Source of the DNA: Cubamyces lactineus
Taxonomy: Eukaryota > Basidiomycota > Agaricomycetes > Polyporales > Polyporaceae
Reading direction: 5' to 3'
DNA: 64,000 bases
NCBI GenBank assembly: GCA_022376465.1
Contig: JACDTU010000004.1
Location: 1,798,001 to 1,862,000, forward strand
Shown: positions 46,330-58,856 of the stretch, one piece after another
How the letters are laid out: each line of letters begins with the position of its first letter
Position numbering within the stretch: the stretch's first letter is position 1
The notes under the pieces: model-generated
What the model was told of the DNA's origin: nothing
Seen by the model: the letters and a program-made list of their open reading frames with translations, nothing else
Database searches by the model: none
Made by a program: the position numbers and the translations under genes

Positions 46330-48889
46330 ATGACATGCTCCTGGCCCTGGCTTAGCAGGTCTGTTAATGCTTTGCGGCAATACACTACTGCAGCTGCCGT
46401 GGTGCTCAGGCCATATCAAGAGTCTTGCTTAGAGGCTTGCGTCGACGCTCTGCGGAATGGCTCCACACGGATAGGCGTGTCATTGCCAACTGGGTCTGGC
46501 AAGACAACCGTCTTCATATCCTTGCTATCACGTTTAAAGCCCCCTGCACACTCCCCACATGCGACCAGGTCCTTGGTAATTGTCAATAGCGTTGAGCTTG
46601 CTCAGCAAACAGCCGACCAGGCCAGGAGGCTATTTCCGGAATGGAGCGTAGAGATTGAGCAGGGCAAACACAGTGCTTCAGGCAGTGCAGATTTGTAGGT
46701 CAGCTATACACTTACGAGAATACGCTTAACAGAACGAGCGCATTCATAGAACTGTCGCTACCTTCCAGACGCTATTACGTTCTCAAAGAATAGAGAAGTT
46801 CAGGGCCGAATATTTGAAAGCCCTGATTGTGGATGAGGCACATCACGCCGCTGCGCCCTCGTGAGTTTGTGAGGCGAGTGCTTATCCTTCCTCGTCTGAA
46901 CCGCCAATAGATACCGCCGTATATTGTCGCACTTTGATTCTGACATCGAGAACCCCGACAAGGACTTTCAGCCTCCTGCGCTCAAACACCGCATACCTAT
47001 CCTCGGGTTTTCCGCGACTTTCAGTCGACATGACGGCCTTGCGCTTGGTTCGGTGTTTGAGCGGATAGTATACCACAGGGATTTCCTTGACATGATCAAA
47101 GAGCAGTGGTATGGGAATAATTGACGTTCGTGGACGGCAATCACTTATACTCACGCAATACAGGCTATGCAACGTGCGATTCACCACCGTTCGCGCCAAC
47201 ATTGACTTGTCAGAGGTGACAGTCAATGCACGAACCGGGGAATTCAACCCGACTAGTTTGGCTCACGTCGTGAACACCGACGTTGTCAACGAGCTAGTCG
47301 TGCGTACGTGGTTGGACAAAGCATGTAAGTGTTACTGCCCCGCGTACTGAGCAGCATACCTACCAAAACCAACGTAGCGGACCGAAAATCGACGCTGGTG
47401 TTTTGCGTCAATCTGGCTCACGTCGCCAAGTTGACGGCTGCCTTCCGTGCGGCGGGCGTGGATGCTCGCTACTTGCACGCGAAGACCCCTGCTACAGAGC
47501 GCAAGGCTGTAATAGATGCGTTTAAAGCTGGAGAATACCCTGTGCTAGTCAATTGCGGTATGAATTTCAGCCCATCATGCAGCGGCGAGCGTCTGACGCG
47601 CGGAGCAGCTGTTCTCACCGAAGGCGCAGATATACCGAACATCGACTGCGTGCTCGTAGCACGACCAACTAGGTCGCGCAACATATTCGCACAAATGGTG
47701 TGGCGAACTACCACACGTACATCTTCACAATGCTGACACGAATAGATCGGACGTGGCATGAGATTATCCCCTCAGACCGGCAAGGAAGACTGTCGTATCA
47801 TAGACTTCGTAGATTCGCAGGAACGCGTAGCAGGAGTCATCTCTGCACCTACTCTGTTCGGGCTTGATCCTTCAGAATTGGTCGATGGTGAGTCACGGTG
47901 GTTTCAATCGCATCTATGAAGGCTAACACCAATACCTCCAAAGACGAGACTGTTGAGAGCCTCGAGGAGCGAAGAGAAGCTTTATTGGTTGACGGCGACG
48001 GTCTAAGTGACATCGAACGTTCCGACACGTCTGGGCCCATACCTGCGCCCAAGTCGGTCACATATATCGACCACGATGATCCCTTTGTCTTGGCGGACCA
48101 GGCATTCGGGGATCCCAACATCCGCAATCTCAGCCGGAACGCATGGGTCTATTGCGGGGACGGCATATACATCCTCGAGTGTTTAGGACAAGGATACATT
48201 CGCGTTGAACCCTCACAAGATGAAGACGGAGGTGAGCGTCGCATCGTCTATTGGCGCCCTTCGCATTCTCACTATATGGTTACAGAGGTACAATACCATG
48301 CACATTATACCCCTCCGACTATGCCTAGAGGCACCGCCTACATGCTCAAGATCTCCCCTTACCGCAAAAGCAAGAAGATCCTCTCAGCCACAGATCTGGC
48401 GGGTGCAATCCGTGGATGCGATACGTATGCACGGACCAAAGTGCTCACGGGGAATGTGGCACTAGGGTGCGTGTGTACATGAGCGAGACTCTGATCGTTG
48501 AGGACTGACATCGCTCAGGCTTCTGCGTGGTGCAAAATGGCGGTGGGAGCTAGCCACGGACTCTCAGAAGCAGTTCATCATGAAACGCTGGAAGGCCCGT
48601 AAAGTGCTAGCGGTAGCGGATGGTCAACGCAAGGCCTTGCTAGCTACCGAAGACGGCTTGAAGACCCTCAAGAAGGGAGAAGCGGCTAACATCATCACCC
48701 GTCTCAAGCACGGTGCCCAGGTTCGTTCAATCGCATCTTACCTTGTACTATTGATTGACGACCACGATCTAGATGCGTTACGAGAATCGGCAGAAGGCAT
48801 TGGCCAAGGTCGCCCTTGCTAGTGAGAAAGAGGCAAGAAGACGAGCCCGGGAGAAGGTTGAGGTCGGCCTTCTACCTGTAGCCCGTTGA
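46330..48889 (+). CDS. IRC3: Mitochondrial superfamily 2 helicase IRC3
   Basis: Double-stranded DNA helicase that maintains mitochondrial DNA in yeast. The first ATG of the frame, 46330, gives a basic presequence-like start ([20 protein letters not shown]). Helicase motifs: Q-motif [10 protein letters not shown], Walker [13 protein letters not shown] as VDEAHHAA, motif [14 protein letters not shown], motif [14 protein letters not shown], motif VI QMIGRGMR (spanning an intron at about 47699-47749). The long C-terminal region ([40 protein letters not shown]) is typical of Irc3. Stop TGA at 48887-48889. About ten exons. Confidence 0.9.
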
Positions 48890-48949
48890 CCTCAGATTCG
48901 GTCGTATACTACAGATTGCGTATAATTTGCTACTGTGATGTATATAATG

Positions 48950-51900
48950 TTACAGATCCGCCAATGTAGATAATCTTGGAGAAACCGCGTGCTCGCTCTG
49001 AAGAGTGTACACGGCAGCGAGCTGAGCCTGAGCAACCAGTCCATCTAAAGCTTCCGGCTCCTCGAACGCATTCGGATTCTGCGTCAGCGTCGCGAGCATC
49101 GAGCCGACAAGAGAATCTCCAGCTCCCGTCACGTTGACGATCTTGTCCTCGGCAACCTGTACAGCGGGGAAATGCTTCAAGACAACCACGCTGTGCCCAG
49201 ACCGACTCCGAGCCACGACTTGCCGCGCGAAGACGTTGCTACTGTGTGTTGCCCAAGCCGAGGAGACAGCTTGCTCGCCGGAGATGCGGAAGACTGTGAT
49301 CAGGCCACGGTCGCCGCACTTGATGACCAGGTGCTGGAAGAACGGAAGGAGATTGATCGCCATCTGTGCGATGCCTTTGTCGACCAAGAAAGAGAGATTG
49401 CCCGTGCGCGCGTCATCCCCGTCGAATGCGCTCCGGCGGGCGAGCTGGTCGAGCTCCATGCGGAATTCGGGTCCGAGGCCCATCTCGTCTACCACTTGCC
49501 ACCAGTACCTGTGCGCAGTCAGTTCGAGAGCGCTCGCGCAAGCTTCCTGATACATATGGGCAAGCTCTAGGACGTTCGGGGTAGCGAACGTCACAGGGGC
49601 CCGTTCAATGCTGATAGCGTTCAAGGCCGCGGCTACGGCAGGGAAGATCGCTGTAGACTTCGGCACGGATGTCGGTTCACTGTGGGACAGGTCAGTATAG
49701 CTAAGTGGACTGTCATACGGAGCACTGACAAGAAAGCTGTGATGGACTGTGAGCACAATCATCTCGGGACCTGTATGCGTACTCACTGCGTATGTTTCGC
49801 TTGTTGGCGTACAGCACGAGAGACTTGAGGGCCTCGTGGGACATGTTGGCATCCATTGCAAGGAGACTGGGACTGTGCTTTTCCAGCACATTGATAATCT
49901 GACAGAATGAGATTCGTTATATGGGTGAGCAGGCGAGATGATTGCAATGCCAACCTTGGCCGCGTCCAATGTGCGGATTACATCCATATCCGCAACACCC
50001 CCAACCAAGTCACCTGCACTATCCAGTACCATGTTGCAGACTGCCGTCCGGGCCTTCGGGGTGTTGATGAATCCATCCGTCCGCAGGCCCACCTCCTTTG
50101 TCTGAGACACAAGCAGTTGTCCGAAGGGATCATCGCCAATGGGGGAGACGAGTGCAGTCACGCTAGAATGGTCCTTTGAGTACGACGTCAAGATGCGATG
50201 AGCGGCCTCTGCAACGTTTCGACCAACTCCTCCGGCAGTCAAGGCGACTTCGCCCGGCGCGGTGGTGTGGAGATTGCTATTTGCACTAGTAGCACTAGGG
50301 ACGGGGTCGGCCCGGGCGGTGATATCGACAGCAGCTGAGCCAACAATCACCAGCTTGGCGGGCTGTTACATGGTGCACAATGTCAAGAGCTGAACGAGAT
50401 ATGCACGCCGGGCTGACTCACCAATTCCGTAGCTACCGAAGAAGCCTCTGCAGCGGGGGATGGGCCACTCTGGACAACATGAGGATGAGACGTCCTAGGG
50501 TGGTGCTCTTTTGCGAGTTGTGAATATGCTACGGCGATCTGACCGCCTGGATAGAACCGTCAATTCGCATGTATCTCCAAGACGTGAGTGACATACCGAC
50601 AAGAGCCGTGTTCTCGATCAGCGCGATATCTGTCGCAGTTCGTGAGCCAGGCATACGTCTCATGTCTAAGCATTTCACCACTCACTGCTAGCTAATGACT
50701 TCCCCGCAGTGAGTTCGCCAACACGTTTCAGGAGCCAAGGCGTAGCCTCTTTCCCTCGCCTGCTAACACCATTGGCTTCGGACTCCAGTACGGCCTGCTC
50801 GACCGCGCGCTGCAGTTCCTGGCCGACTGCCTCGTATTCCTCAGGAATGGGCACTGCAAAAAGCGCTCCATTTGACATGCCAAGCTGTTTCTGGGTGTCT
50901 ACGCCATATTGCGTGAGTAACGAAGCGAATACCGCATGTTCATCTCACATACGGAGCACGCGTGCTGCAGAGACAGGATCATCCACCCTCCAAGGGCTCT
51001 TCAGAAATAAATTAGTATAGAGATTGCGAGAGCATGGCCTTTAACAACGATACCTTGAAGCCACTGCGCCTACTGTAGAAAGCTGGGAAGTCGTCTGTCG
51101 GCCCATACGATACGACGGGAACACCCAGTGTTTCCTGTCTCCAACGTCAGCCAGTCCCCCGGCCTACCTGTTGGGAGTGGAAACGAACCAAGTATTCCAA
51201 CGTGCTACATCAGAGACTGCCTTATAAGCCACGGACTCTGTATATCAATCTGTTGGACTGACCGTCCTATGTCGAGTATTGATTTCACGCCGGCAGACAC
51301 CAAGCCAACAGGGCAACGGGTCAGCTCGTGCAGATCGGCAGATATGTCCATGGCTGTTCATAATCTTGGTCGATATATCGTTCAAAGTGACACGGCTGTG
51401 TTCCACTCACTGCTCTCCGCGCCACGATGCACTCCGCCCAGACTATAGGAACAAGTAAGGGAAATGAACTCGTCGTGATCGCTTTAGAGGACATTCTCAC
51501 CCTCCAGTGGAGAACACCTACAGGGATTGTCAGGGCTGTTCTGGAAGGAGATGCACAACGACTCTACCTTAATCCCAGCTAGCGCAGAGAATATGAGGGT
51601 CGCACTACAGGTCGTGCCCTGATTCATTCGTCTCGTCTGACAAGCCCTACACGAGGTACAACGCATCGAACACTCACCCCATCCCTCTTCAGAGCAATGG
51701 CAGGTCCAATGTCTCGTCTCGACAGCTTCACCACAGAGGTATTCTTCCGGACATCGGCAAGCCGTTCGAGCTCGTGCGGCTCGAGACCAATCTTCACCCG
51801 CCCCTCAATGAGGCCGATGGTGGCGGGGATCGCGCCCGCCTTGCGTACATTGCGTTCGACCGACCGCGCTGTCTCCAGGTTGGCAGGATAGGGCATTCCA

Positions 51901-52094
51901 TGCGTGACTATGGTTGTCTCGAGCGCGACGACCGGCTGGCCATGCGCGAGTGCTTCTTGCACCTCCGGGTGGACGTCAATGGGTGCATGCTCCTTCAGCG
52001 CGGCCGCAAGAGAGGAGCTCGGTCGCTTGCATCTCAGCGAAGCAGTGGAGGGTCTAAGAAGGGGTGCAGCGCGTCGTTGTAGGAAAGACATCAT
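48950..52094 (-). CDS. Fused pseudouridine-5'-phosphate glycosidase / PfkB pseudouridine kinase
   Basis: Degrades pseudouridine: the PfkB half phosphorylates it and the PsuG (indigoidine synthase A-like) half splits the C-C glycosidic bond. The start at 52094 gives MMSFLQRRAAPLLRPSTASL, mitochondrial-presequence-like. The PsuG domain has EVQEALAHGQPVVALETTIV, THGMPYPANLETA and later SADLHELTRCPVGLVSAGVK (joined across introns) and SNGALFAVPIPEEYEA. The kinase starts PAKLVIVGSAAVDITARA, with AGGVGRNVAEAAHR and the catalytic GAGDS motif (VNVTGAGDSLVGSM). Bacteria encode these as separate proteins; fusion is known in eukaryotes. Confidence 0.88.
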
Positions 52095-52338
52095 TTGCTC
52101 AGAGATGCATCGCAGTCCTAGAAGTCAAGCACACTGGTCGATGTTGGGGGAGTGCAAGGTGCACGTCGCGTCTCTCGCCAGGACGATCGAAAACGGAGTC
52201 ACGGAAGCTCATTATATGCGCCTATATGCGCTCACGAGGCCAGGGTTGTGCCCCGCTCGCCGACGCTGCCCGTGGCCGAGAACGTGGTGTATATCCTCTC
52301 TCGATCGTCGATTAGTGCAGTATCTCTCGCCACCAATC

Positions 52339-52917
52339 ATGACCACCACACCATCGGCATCAGTTGAGGCCCGCCTAGATATACCAGAAGGAACTTGCGC
52401 TCTCACATACGAACCTCTTGACGTACAATCTATTATCCATTCGGTCGCAGACGATGGCGCAGGTGCAACAGCGGTGTTTATTGGGACCACCCGCAACTCA
52501 TTTAAAGGTAGGAGGACCATCCTCGCTCCTGCTCTCGACCTACACATATGCATCTGTGTAGGGAAGGTGGTCACTCGGCTAGACTACCAGGCATATAGCA
52601 AGATGGCGATCAAGACGATGGCGAACATTCTGCGCGACGCACACAGCAGATACACCCGGTCCGACCACCAGACAACTCCAGATGCCACGAGGGCCTCGTC
52701 CCTGATCAGGTCGGCCGTGCACCATAGGCTAGGCACCGTCCCAGTGGGGGAGCCCTCTATAGTCATCGCGGTTTCCTCACCTCATCGCAAAGAGGCCTTC
52801 ATGGCTTGTGAGCTCATACTGGAGGAGGTGAAGATGAAGGCGCAGATATGGAAGCGCGAGTTCTACGAGGGCGAGAGGGAAGATGAAGCCGAGTGGAAGG
52901 CGAATACAGGTCATTGA
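52339..52917 (+). CDS. MOCS2B: Molybdopterin synthase catalytic subunit (MoaE/MOCS2B)
   Basis: Large subunit of molybdopterin synthase, which puts the dithiolene sulfurs into precursor Z using thiocarboxylated MoaD. The start at 52339 gives MTTTPSASVEARLDIPEGTC. Family motifs: GATAVFIGTTRNSFKGK, RLDYQAYSKMA, HRLGTVPVGEPSIVIAVSS, HRKEAF and the catalytic-lysine segment KAQIWKREFYEG. A 54-nt intron (52508-52561) has canonical GT-AG ends and no in-frame stop. Splicing restores the conserved FKGKVV. Divergent from the pseudouridine gene, starts 244 bp apart. Confidence 0.92.
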   Translation: MTTTPSASVEARLDIPEGTCALTYEPLDVQSIIHSVADDGAGATAVFIGTTRNSFKGRRTILAPALDLHICICVGKVVTRLDYQAYSKMAIKTMANILRDAHSRYTRSDHQTTPDATRASSLIRSAVHHRLGTVPVGEPSIVIAVSSPHRKEAFMACELILEEVKMKAQIWKREFYEGEREDEAEWKANTGH

Positions 52918-53071
52918 CAATGGCGAGATGGGTAACAGTGTGGTAATAGGAAATTGTAGGTCTACCGTTAGGGTGAGCGCATCGCAAATATCGCGGAGCT
53001 GGACGACTTACAATGCAGCTAGGTGCTAGTCCATGTCGTGAGTCGAGGCGTAGCAGGGTTCATGAACATCA

Positions 53072-54433
53072 TCAATCGACTTTCCATTGCTTCGTCACGG
53101 CGTCGTCCTCGTTGCTCACAAGGAGCTCGATAGACCAGATAACCAAGGTGAAGAAGATGTTCATCCATCTCCACCAGACCTGGGAGGAATGGTCGAGGAC
53201 TAAAGAAGCCGCTCAGTGGTGTCTACACGTACGGCATGAGCAGGACTTACGCAGAAGGTGCGAATATACGGTGACAAAGATAGATTGGCGGTAAGTCAGG
53301 AGGAGGTGGGTCAACTTAGATGTCTGCGAAGAACAGTCAGTACGCATAGAGCGGGATGCGCAGGAAGCTATACCCACCGGTCTGCCTTCCCAGACATCAT
53401 CGACTCCTGCCTCGTCTTCCCAGCTGTCTGCCCCAATAGTAGGGAGAATGCGAGAAGCAAAGTGCATGACTACCAAGCGGTAGACAAGGGCGAAAAGGAC
53501 GGGCTTCGGGAGCGTGTTTGAGACGAAGTTGACTAGAGTTTGCAAATGGGGCAAAATATTCGATAGCAGCGGTGTGCTGTATATGATAGGTCAGGTCCAG
53601 AGGCGGCGTCAGCAGAAAATGGACGGGTCCTTACTAGGAAAGAGCAGGATCAAGCACCAGGGCATCGTCCACACCACACAGCCATACATTGTATGCCACG
53701 ATCAGCGCGAGACAGCTCGACTCAATAACGTTCGTTCTGCGCATCCCAAAGCCAATGAACGTGAGGAAGATTAGTGTAGTGAGCGCGACGCCAAGGAGGG
53801 TCGACGACAGAGGCGATGCCGCTGCCGCAGGGTAGGACTAAGTTTGACTGTGTAAATGGGCTAGAGCCTGGAGATCAAACGAAGGCACGTACCACTACAA
53901 TCCACCATGCAGACGCGACGTATGCTGCCGCAGCTCCCACAAGCAGACCAAACTGGTAGCCCTCTCCCTCACCGACCAGTTGCTTCCCAACCTGTCCCAA
54001 GCGTTGAGCCACTAGGAGGCTCGACATGCCCTCCATCACGATGAACCCGGGACTTGACCAGTGAAGGATCTTGCCCCACCATGACGCCGCGGTGGTCAAC
54101 CACGGAGGGACCGTCTCGGAGAACACGTTGAAGCAGACCAGGAGCAGGAACGGGTGCATCGGCACCTGCATGATGCTCAGCGCGGGCGAGCCCCAGAAGA
54201 GCACAAGTGTGCCATGGATGAGCGAGTGGAGGAAGAGGAGTAGAGAAAGCAGGAGGAAGGCAGACTTGGAGAGCGTCGAGAGCGTGAGCGGAAGGAAGAT
54301 CAGAATCTGAAAGACGGTCGAGAGTCTGACCGCGTTCGCGTCGGTCAGTGGGAGGTCACGCTACCGCGCGGAACGTAATACGGACTCACCTTGCCGTGCT
54401 CGATAGCGCGTGCCAGAGGAACCAGGGAGCCAT
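53072..54433 (-). CDS. ICE2: ER membrane protein of the Ice2 family
   Basis: Ice2 in yeast is an ER multi-pass protein affecting cortical ER and lipid metabolism. The start at 54433 gives MAPWFLWHALSSTAR, spliced to LSTVFQILIFLPLTLSTLSK. The long middle exon includes FWGSPALSIMQVPMHPFLLL, EGMSSLLVAQRLGQVGKQLV and ASAWWIVVV. The last exon, with its acceptor chosen at TTTAG to hold phase, ends SQVWWRWMNIFFTLVIWSIE and KQWKVD before TGA at 53072-53074. Eight or so hydrophobic segments. Short introns throughout; joins at 53580-53840 only approximate. Confidence 0.7.
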
Positions 54434-54751
54434 GGCCGACCAGTATCGCCTGAGAGGGATACAGGAGAGCGCGACTGTTTGGCCACCCGAGGTTGTGGAC
54501 GCCGGAGATGGCGTGGAGGAGAAAGCGAACTCAAATGACAAGCTCTTCGCGCGCGCATATCCAACACGTGCAGGGCGCGCTACGCAGCGGCATGGCCGCC
54601 AAGTGCCTCACGTCCGAGTACAACCCTCTTTTTCTCTTCCGTTGTGAACACCGAATGTATAATCTGCAGTACTGTAGCTAGTATACAGCTGTATATTACA
54701 GTCCTATATAAATGTCCCAGATGACGTAATACGAAACAAAAGGAAAGAAGG
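54434..54751. other. Intergenic between ICE2 and DUG3
   Basis: 318 bp between two minus-strand genes. Contains the ICE2 upstream region and the DUG3 3' flank. Nothing else seen. Confidence 0.5.
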
Positions 54752-56308
54752 CTACAAGTGGTTCTCGATGGACTCGAGCGGTCGCGCAACATCGCGTCGA
54801 GGACTCAAGAATCCCTTGGCCGCGGCGAACTCGGTACCTCTGCTGAGAGCAGCAGGGTCTGACTGTGGCACGTAGAACTTGTCCACGATCGGGATCTGGA
54901 GCAGGTTCATCTTCGGTGTTATGACCACCATATGGTTCGTCCGAATCTCCATCCAGTCCGCTGTGTACGCCATCCGCTATTAACGGCGTGGCCTACCAGA
55001 GAGGCTTTTGAGGGACTCACCCTTCTCGAACGTGAGAGGTTCGCTGGCGACCTGCATGTCGTCATGAGCGTCGAGTAAGACGGGACATGTCGTGATATCT
55101 CACCATGATGATGTTCTCGCGTTTATCCGTCTTGGACATCTTATAATGGCCACCAGCAGCATATTCGCTGAATGTGCTACCGGAGGAGAACCACTGCAAG
55201 CCCGGCCTGAGCGAAGGTCTACCGACGCAAGGAAAGCTGACTGACCAATGAAGCGGCTTCCTCGGTTCGTGAAGATATATACCGCGTAGCAACGACAGTT
55301 TCACCGTCCGTAACGCAGAAATTCATGAGACTTGGCTGGAAGTACATGTCAGCGAACAAGGCCACACTTCGCGCAGCGAGTATACGGACCTCTGTAATGT
55401 CGTGCTCTTCCAGCAGTTTGTTAATGTGTGCGATAGTGTCCAGCATTGCCTTCTGGAGTATAGCCGGGGTGAAGCACCTAGCTTGGGGATCTGGCAGCTG
55501 GATATGCATTAGATATGATCCAGCTACATTACGACGAACGGACAAACCTTAGATAAGAGGAGAGCGAAAGCCCATTGCGAGTCTGTTATTGTGTCTGAGT
55601 ACATCGGCCTATGGGCATGCATATAGCGTCACCGACCTGTGTTCCCGGTGACCATATTGAACAACTCGTCAGGCAGAGCCATCTGCAGTTTACGCTTGAT
55701 TTTGGGGAACTCCGCGATGCCGCCATTGTGCATGAACTACCTCGCAGGTCAGCAAAGCAGGAACAGTGTCGAGGGAACCAGCACGCACCATCAATTTGCC
55801 ATATGACCATGGGTGGCAGTTATCTAGGCTGAGTGTGCCTGCGGTAGTAGCCCGTACATGCGCGCTGCAGAGGGCGAATATGAGTTTACGTCGAGCACGC
55901 GAGCGGAATTAGAGCGCACAAGACCAGGGGTGACTTGATCTTCTCCGCCAGGCGCAAGAGGTTGACGTTGTTCCACGCCTACTTCCAAGTGAGCCTCCCG
56001 CGAATTCAAGAACGTTGAGGGCGCGGCATACCGGTGTTACCGACGTGAAGATACACGGTTGGCTGCCAAGCTCCTCATCGTATACAGAGTCGTACCAGCC
56101 TGTTACGGAAGAGAGTCTTGAGCGCAGTCCTTTGTGGCGCATCAGAATAATACCGACCTACGCCGAAGCCATCCCCATTAATGGGCCTCCGGTGATCGAG
56201 ACGGAGACGAGAGTCAAAGGCTTGATTTATGATAGAATGGCAAGGACGCGTAAGGAGGTGCGAGAGCTGAACGGGCGCAGTGCCCTTGTAGATCACGAAC
56301 CGGCACAT
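54752..56308 (-). CDS. DUG3: Glutamine amidotransferase DUG3 (glutathione degradation)
   Basis: With Dug2 forms the cytosolic complex that opens the gamma-glutamyl bond of glutathione. The start at 56308 places Cys at position 2 (MCRFVIYKGTAPVQLSHLLT), the N-terminal nucleophile of class II amidotransferases once Met is removed. NQAFDSRLRLDHRRPINGDG follows. Later exons give PCIFTSVTPAWNNVNLLRLA, DNCHPWSYGKLMFMHNGGIA and NMVTGNTDSQWAFALLLS. C-terminal exons contain RYISSRTEEAASL and DWMEIRTNHMVVITPKMNLL. Around nine exons; length normal for Dug3. Confidence 0.92.
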
Positions 56309-56564
56309 TCTATGGTGGTGGTCGAGGCGAACGAGGGGACGAGTCAGAGATCCGAGCAGCGGAGGAGATAAATATGAGCGGTGAAAGGCAGGACGCGGCG
56401 AAACGCGTCGGAGGGAGGCACGACTCGGACTCGGAGCATGGCGACATGCTTGCACCCTCCGCTCGCCAGGATTCCGCCTGTGCTCCCCTCGGCAACGGCC
56501 GATGAGTCAAATTCACCCAACCACCATGCACGCATTCACTGCTCCAGGTCAAATGCTCAGTCAT

Positions 56565-58581
56565 TCATACGTAAAGTACAGACAGGTATACACTGCTCCT
56601 CTCTCCAGGTCCATTCCAGTCGCCAATCCGGTCGACTTGATCTCTACAGGAACTCGGCCGGGCGCTTGGACGGGTCTCCCCCGACATCGTCGTAGACCAA
56701 TCCAGCGACGCGGAATGCGAGTTCTGTCCACCAAGGTTCGCGAATGAGCAAGGAAGCACGGGGAAGAAATGCCAATGAATCGTACCGTCAGCCTGGCTCC
56801 TCACCGCCGCCTCCGCGTAGACGCGCACAACGTCTTCCGTGCCGCTCGGTCGCACGAACGCTCGACCGCCTTCGTAGCGGCGAACAAGGTCGTCGATTTT
56901 CGCTTGCAAGCCGGGAGGGCTGACCAGGCGCCGCTCGGCATCCTCGGTTTTGAAAATGCTTCGGTTCGGGACGACGACCTTCACAAGACGGTTCGGCAGG
57001 TCAACGTAGAGCGAGTCCCATTCCAGACCGCTGTAGGACTTGTGTGCGAGGACGACTTCCACGAGAAGCATGTCCGAGAGCGCGTCGCCGACCGTCTGAT
57101 TGATAACCTGGGTCAGATTGATCAAGTGATTGAGAGCGGTCGACTGCGCAGGAGTAGACGGCTGGTAGGTCGCCAATTTCTCGAGAGTCTCAGGTGAGAA
57201 CAGAACCGTGCCGTGGCCATTGGCTTCGAAGTAGACGCCAATGTCGTAGTGCTCCGCAGCGTGATGAAGATGCTTGACACCAGTCGGCACGCATTTCACG
57301 GGAAGGCGCTGTCGTCGCGGTCAGCCAGTTCATGTAACGTAATGCGACGGGGACGAACCTCTGACAGGTATTTGGTAGAACCTCCATTGGCGTACGCCGT
57401 CTGAACGATGCCCACTTGGATTTCGCTATCCAGCCCAGCGGACTTGGTAAGCTCGACAATGAAGGCAGCTACAAGAGCAGCAATCTTGTCGCCGTCCAAC
57501 ATATGGAACTGCCCGCGATCGTCGAGGTAGTAATAAATCAGGCGATCGGCGTCACCGTCAAGACTGCACGCCCTCTGACCGGGTTTGAGGACGGAAGCCA
57601 GTGATGGCGGAAGACGCTGGGAGGTCTTCACAAAGTCGGCGCCACATGCGTTGTTCAACGCGCCCGCTGTGGTGATCGCAGTATTGTGGAGGATAAGCTT
57701 CAGGGTGTCGCCAAGGTGCTGCGCCAGTTTCTCTCCAACAATTGCCCCAACGCCGTTGGCACAATCAATAACAAGGGGCGGAATAGCTGGCTTGCCCGCC
57801 TGCGTCATGTCGTCAGCAAGTACCGTCGATTCGTACATTGCTGATCATACCACTAGTTTCTTGAAAGCAGTGCTGAGCTTCTGGAGGTAACCTTCTTCTG
57901 AGTCTTCGCCGTAAGCGTCTTTGGTTCCCTTGGTGTTGATCGCCTTGACAAGGTAGTGTAGCACAGGAGTAGTGGTAACTCCAGCGTTCCGTGCCTCAGC
58001 ACCGATAGCCTTGAAGCCATTCTCAAGGGCAGCGATAAGAGCGGGGCCAGAAGGACGCGTATCCCTAGCATAGACCACCCTTGCGGGCTTGGAGAGGTCG
58101 ATGTTGAGCGTCTTCACGAACGCGTCTAATGCATCGATGAATGCATCAGTGGTGGGAGCGTTTGCGAGATTGGTAGCATGGGTCTCCCAGGCCGCTTCGA
58201 GCATCTCTCCGCGGGGGTCGACCAGCTTAACGCCGTTGTCCTAGACATTCGCACGTCAGACATCTCCGGCATCGCAGCATCGAGCAGCAGTAGCTGGGTT
58301 TCGTACGGGTTCAGGATTGTGCGATGCAGTGACCATCACACCAATGGTTTTGCCGTCGAGCCTCTTGCTCCTAAGGGCTGCGAGGATGCCAACACGGAAC
58401 ATGACAGAGTCCAAGATGTTGCCCCTGGTCTATTGATTAGCATATCTGGCTGTTCCGCCGCAGACGGAACGACGTACAACGTCCTGAATCCTGCGGTTCC
58501 ATACTGATAATGGACATTGGATGGTTTGGGATGCTGCTCAGATAGCGTTCTGATGGCTTCAACAGGGAGTGATGAGGCCAT
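56565..58581 (-). CDS. PCM1: Phosphoacetylglucosamine mutase
   Basis: Converts GlcNAc-6-phosphate to GlcNAc-1-phosphate for UDP-GlcNAc and chitin. The start at 58581 gives [20 protein letters not shown]. After splicing the catalytic Ser lies in VTASHNPEP, followed across an intron by [14 protein letters not shown]. The metal-binding loop is LDGDADRL and the sugar-binding motif is [13 protein letters not shown]. The C-terminal phosphate loop is [17 protein letters not shown]. The frame then runs about 45 residues past the usual end (after [11 protein letters not shown]) to a stop at 56565; a missed terminal intron or a lineage-specific tail are both possible. Confidence 0.93.
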
Positions 58582-58856
58582 GGTGGGCGAAGGAACACAA
58601 GAGAAGAACCAAGCAACCGATGGTCGAGGGGCTTTATACCCAGTGGGACTCGGAGGCTCAAGACGTAGACCAGAGCGCGTAACCTCTCGAATGATGAATC
58701 TCGATCGCGACGGGGCGCGCTGGCCACGTGCGACGCGATGCTGCTCATCGCCTGCGCTCAGCCTCGGACTGCTTCATCGCGCTTATCGCATTACAGCCAC
58801 CATCACACCTCACTCACCTAGAGAACGTACTTTGAACCACCGCATTGACACGCACG

